From: Opitutia bacterium | GTDB lineage: Bacteria; Verrucomicrobiota; Verrucomicrobiia; Opitutales; Seribacteraceae | Length of the DNA stretch: 6,479 bases | Direction: 5' to 3' | Assembly: GCA_018646565.1 (NCBI GenBank) | Contig: JABGUO010000247.1 | Location: forward strand, 1 to 6,479 | Position numbers and translations under genes: made by a program | The notes under the pieces: model-generated | The model's database searches: none | Seen by the model: the letters and a program-made list of their open reading frames with translations, nothing else | Told to the model about the DNA's origin: nothing | Part shown: positions 6,280 to 6,479 of the stretch, in pieces | Numbering within the stretch: position 1 is the stretch's first letter | Layout of the letters: the number at the start of each line of letters is the position of its first letter

Positions 6280-6479
6280 TATTTCCGTGTGCTCCACGAG
6301 TCGAAGAAAATCCTCCGTCCAATGGTTTTTTTTCTGAAATAGATAATATAGAGCGAAAGAAATTAAATACCTTCTCGCATTCTTTCTCTCTTTGCCCTGC
6401 ATCCTTGAGTCGCAAGACAAGCCTTTGCTGTTGGCCCGTTTGCAGTTCAGTTAAAGTGCAATTACAACTTGATTGACCG
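6269..6479 (-). CDS. Possible C-terminal end of a convergent gene entering from the right edge
   Basis: A minus-strand frame is open from the right edge (first whole codon at 6478) to a TAA at 6271-6269, giving 69 residues with no ATG, so any start would lie outside the window. The peptide is plausible as protein: SCNCTLTELQTGQQQRLVLRL, cut here only by its own turns, then a charged helix (KDAGQREKECEKVF) and a Gly/Ser-rich tail. I do not recognise a family. It would converge on the M16 gene and overlap its end by 11 bp, a common arrangement. A frame of this length can also occur by chance, and a second, overlapping minus-strand frame exists here, so this is a tentative call. Confidence 0.4.
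   Translation of the reverse strand, partial: GQSSCNCTLTELQTGQQQRLVLRLKDAGQREKECEKVFNFFRSILSISEKKPLDGGFSSTRGAHGNTSE
6307..6333 (+). terminator. Weak candidate terminator after the M16 gene
   Basis: An AAAA-T-CC arm (6307-6313) can pair with GGTTTT (6324-6329), with one bulged T and a ten-base loop, and is followed by the rest of an eight-T run ending at 6333. The position, about 30 bp after the protease stop codon, is right. The stem is short and AT-rich, so efficiency would be low. A smaller CGTG/CACG hairpin lies just after the stop codon. I would not rely on either without RNA data. Confidence 0.3.

Noticed and set aside
6223..6420. A 65-codon minus-strand frame with an ATG after the protease gene
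   Set aside because: It overlaps the protease by 57 bp and has a low-complexity, basic and aromatic composition without recognisable domains. It competes with the edge frame at 6269-6478, which has a smaller overlap and a more protein-like sequence.
1..6479. Mobile elements, CRISPR arrays, tRNA or rRNA genes, riboswitches
   Set aside because: I saw no transposase or integrase coding, no regularly spaced repeats, no paired terminal inverted repeats and no tRNA-like cloverleaf. The gaps between genes are too short for a riboswitch.

Overview
The window reads as an ordinary chromosomal segment of a Gram-negative bacterium, moderately AT-rich by eye. The large divergent gene encodes an M16 metalloprotease with an apparent lipoprotein signal. 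That protease subtype, the EboB-like TatD hydrolase and the near absence of Shine-Dalgarno sites would fit the Verrucomicrobiota (for example a marine Opitutae-like lineage) or a related PVC/Bacteroidota-type organism. This placement is inference from protein flavour only; no rRNA or other phylogenetic marker is present apart from part of cysS.

Layout. Positions 1-3272 hold five genes, all on the minus strand, closely spaced and probably co-transcribed. In transcription order they are: an Spx/ArsC-like thioredoxin-fold protein (3272-2916), an NTF2/SnoaL-like small protein (2856-2485), a 78-residue helical protein of unknown family (2448-2212), a TatD-type metal-dependent hydrolase of the EboB-like branch (2199-1378), and cysteinyl-tRNA synthetase (1373 to beyond the left edge). 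Gaps are 59, 36, 12 and 4 bp. A 73-bp AT-rich intergenic region (3273-3345) separates this unit from a divergent plus-strand gene (3346-6279) for a 977-residue, two-module M16 (pitrilysin/insulinase-like) zinc protease, likely a lipoprotein. The last 200 bp hold a T8 tract with a weak hairpin. They also hold a minus-strand open frame that enters from the right edge and stops 11 bp inside the end of the protease gene; it may be the tail of a convergent gene.

How the genes relate. cysS is a housekeeping gene translated immediately after the hydrolase (4-bp gap). The hydrolase and the 78-residue protein form the most intriguing pair: the hydrolase belongs to the TatD-like branch found in ebo clusters, but none of the other ebo genes is visible here. 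The Spx-like and NTF2-like proteins are generic small-fold proteins with no assignable substrate. No mobile element, CRISPR array, tRNA, rRNA or phage gene was seen, and I found no clearly new multi-gene system. The best leads are the hydrolase/78-residue pair, the lack of Shine-Dalgarno sites, and the edge ORF.
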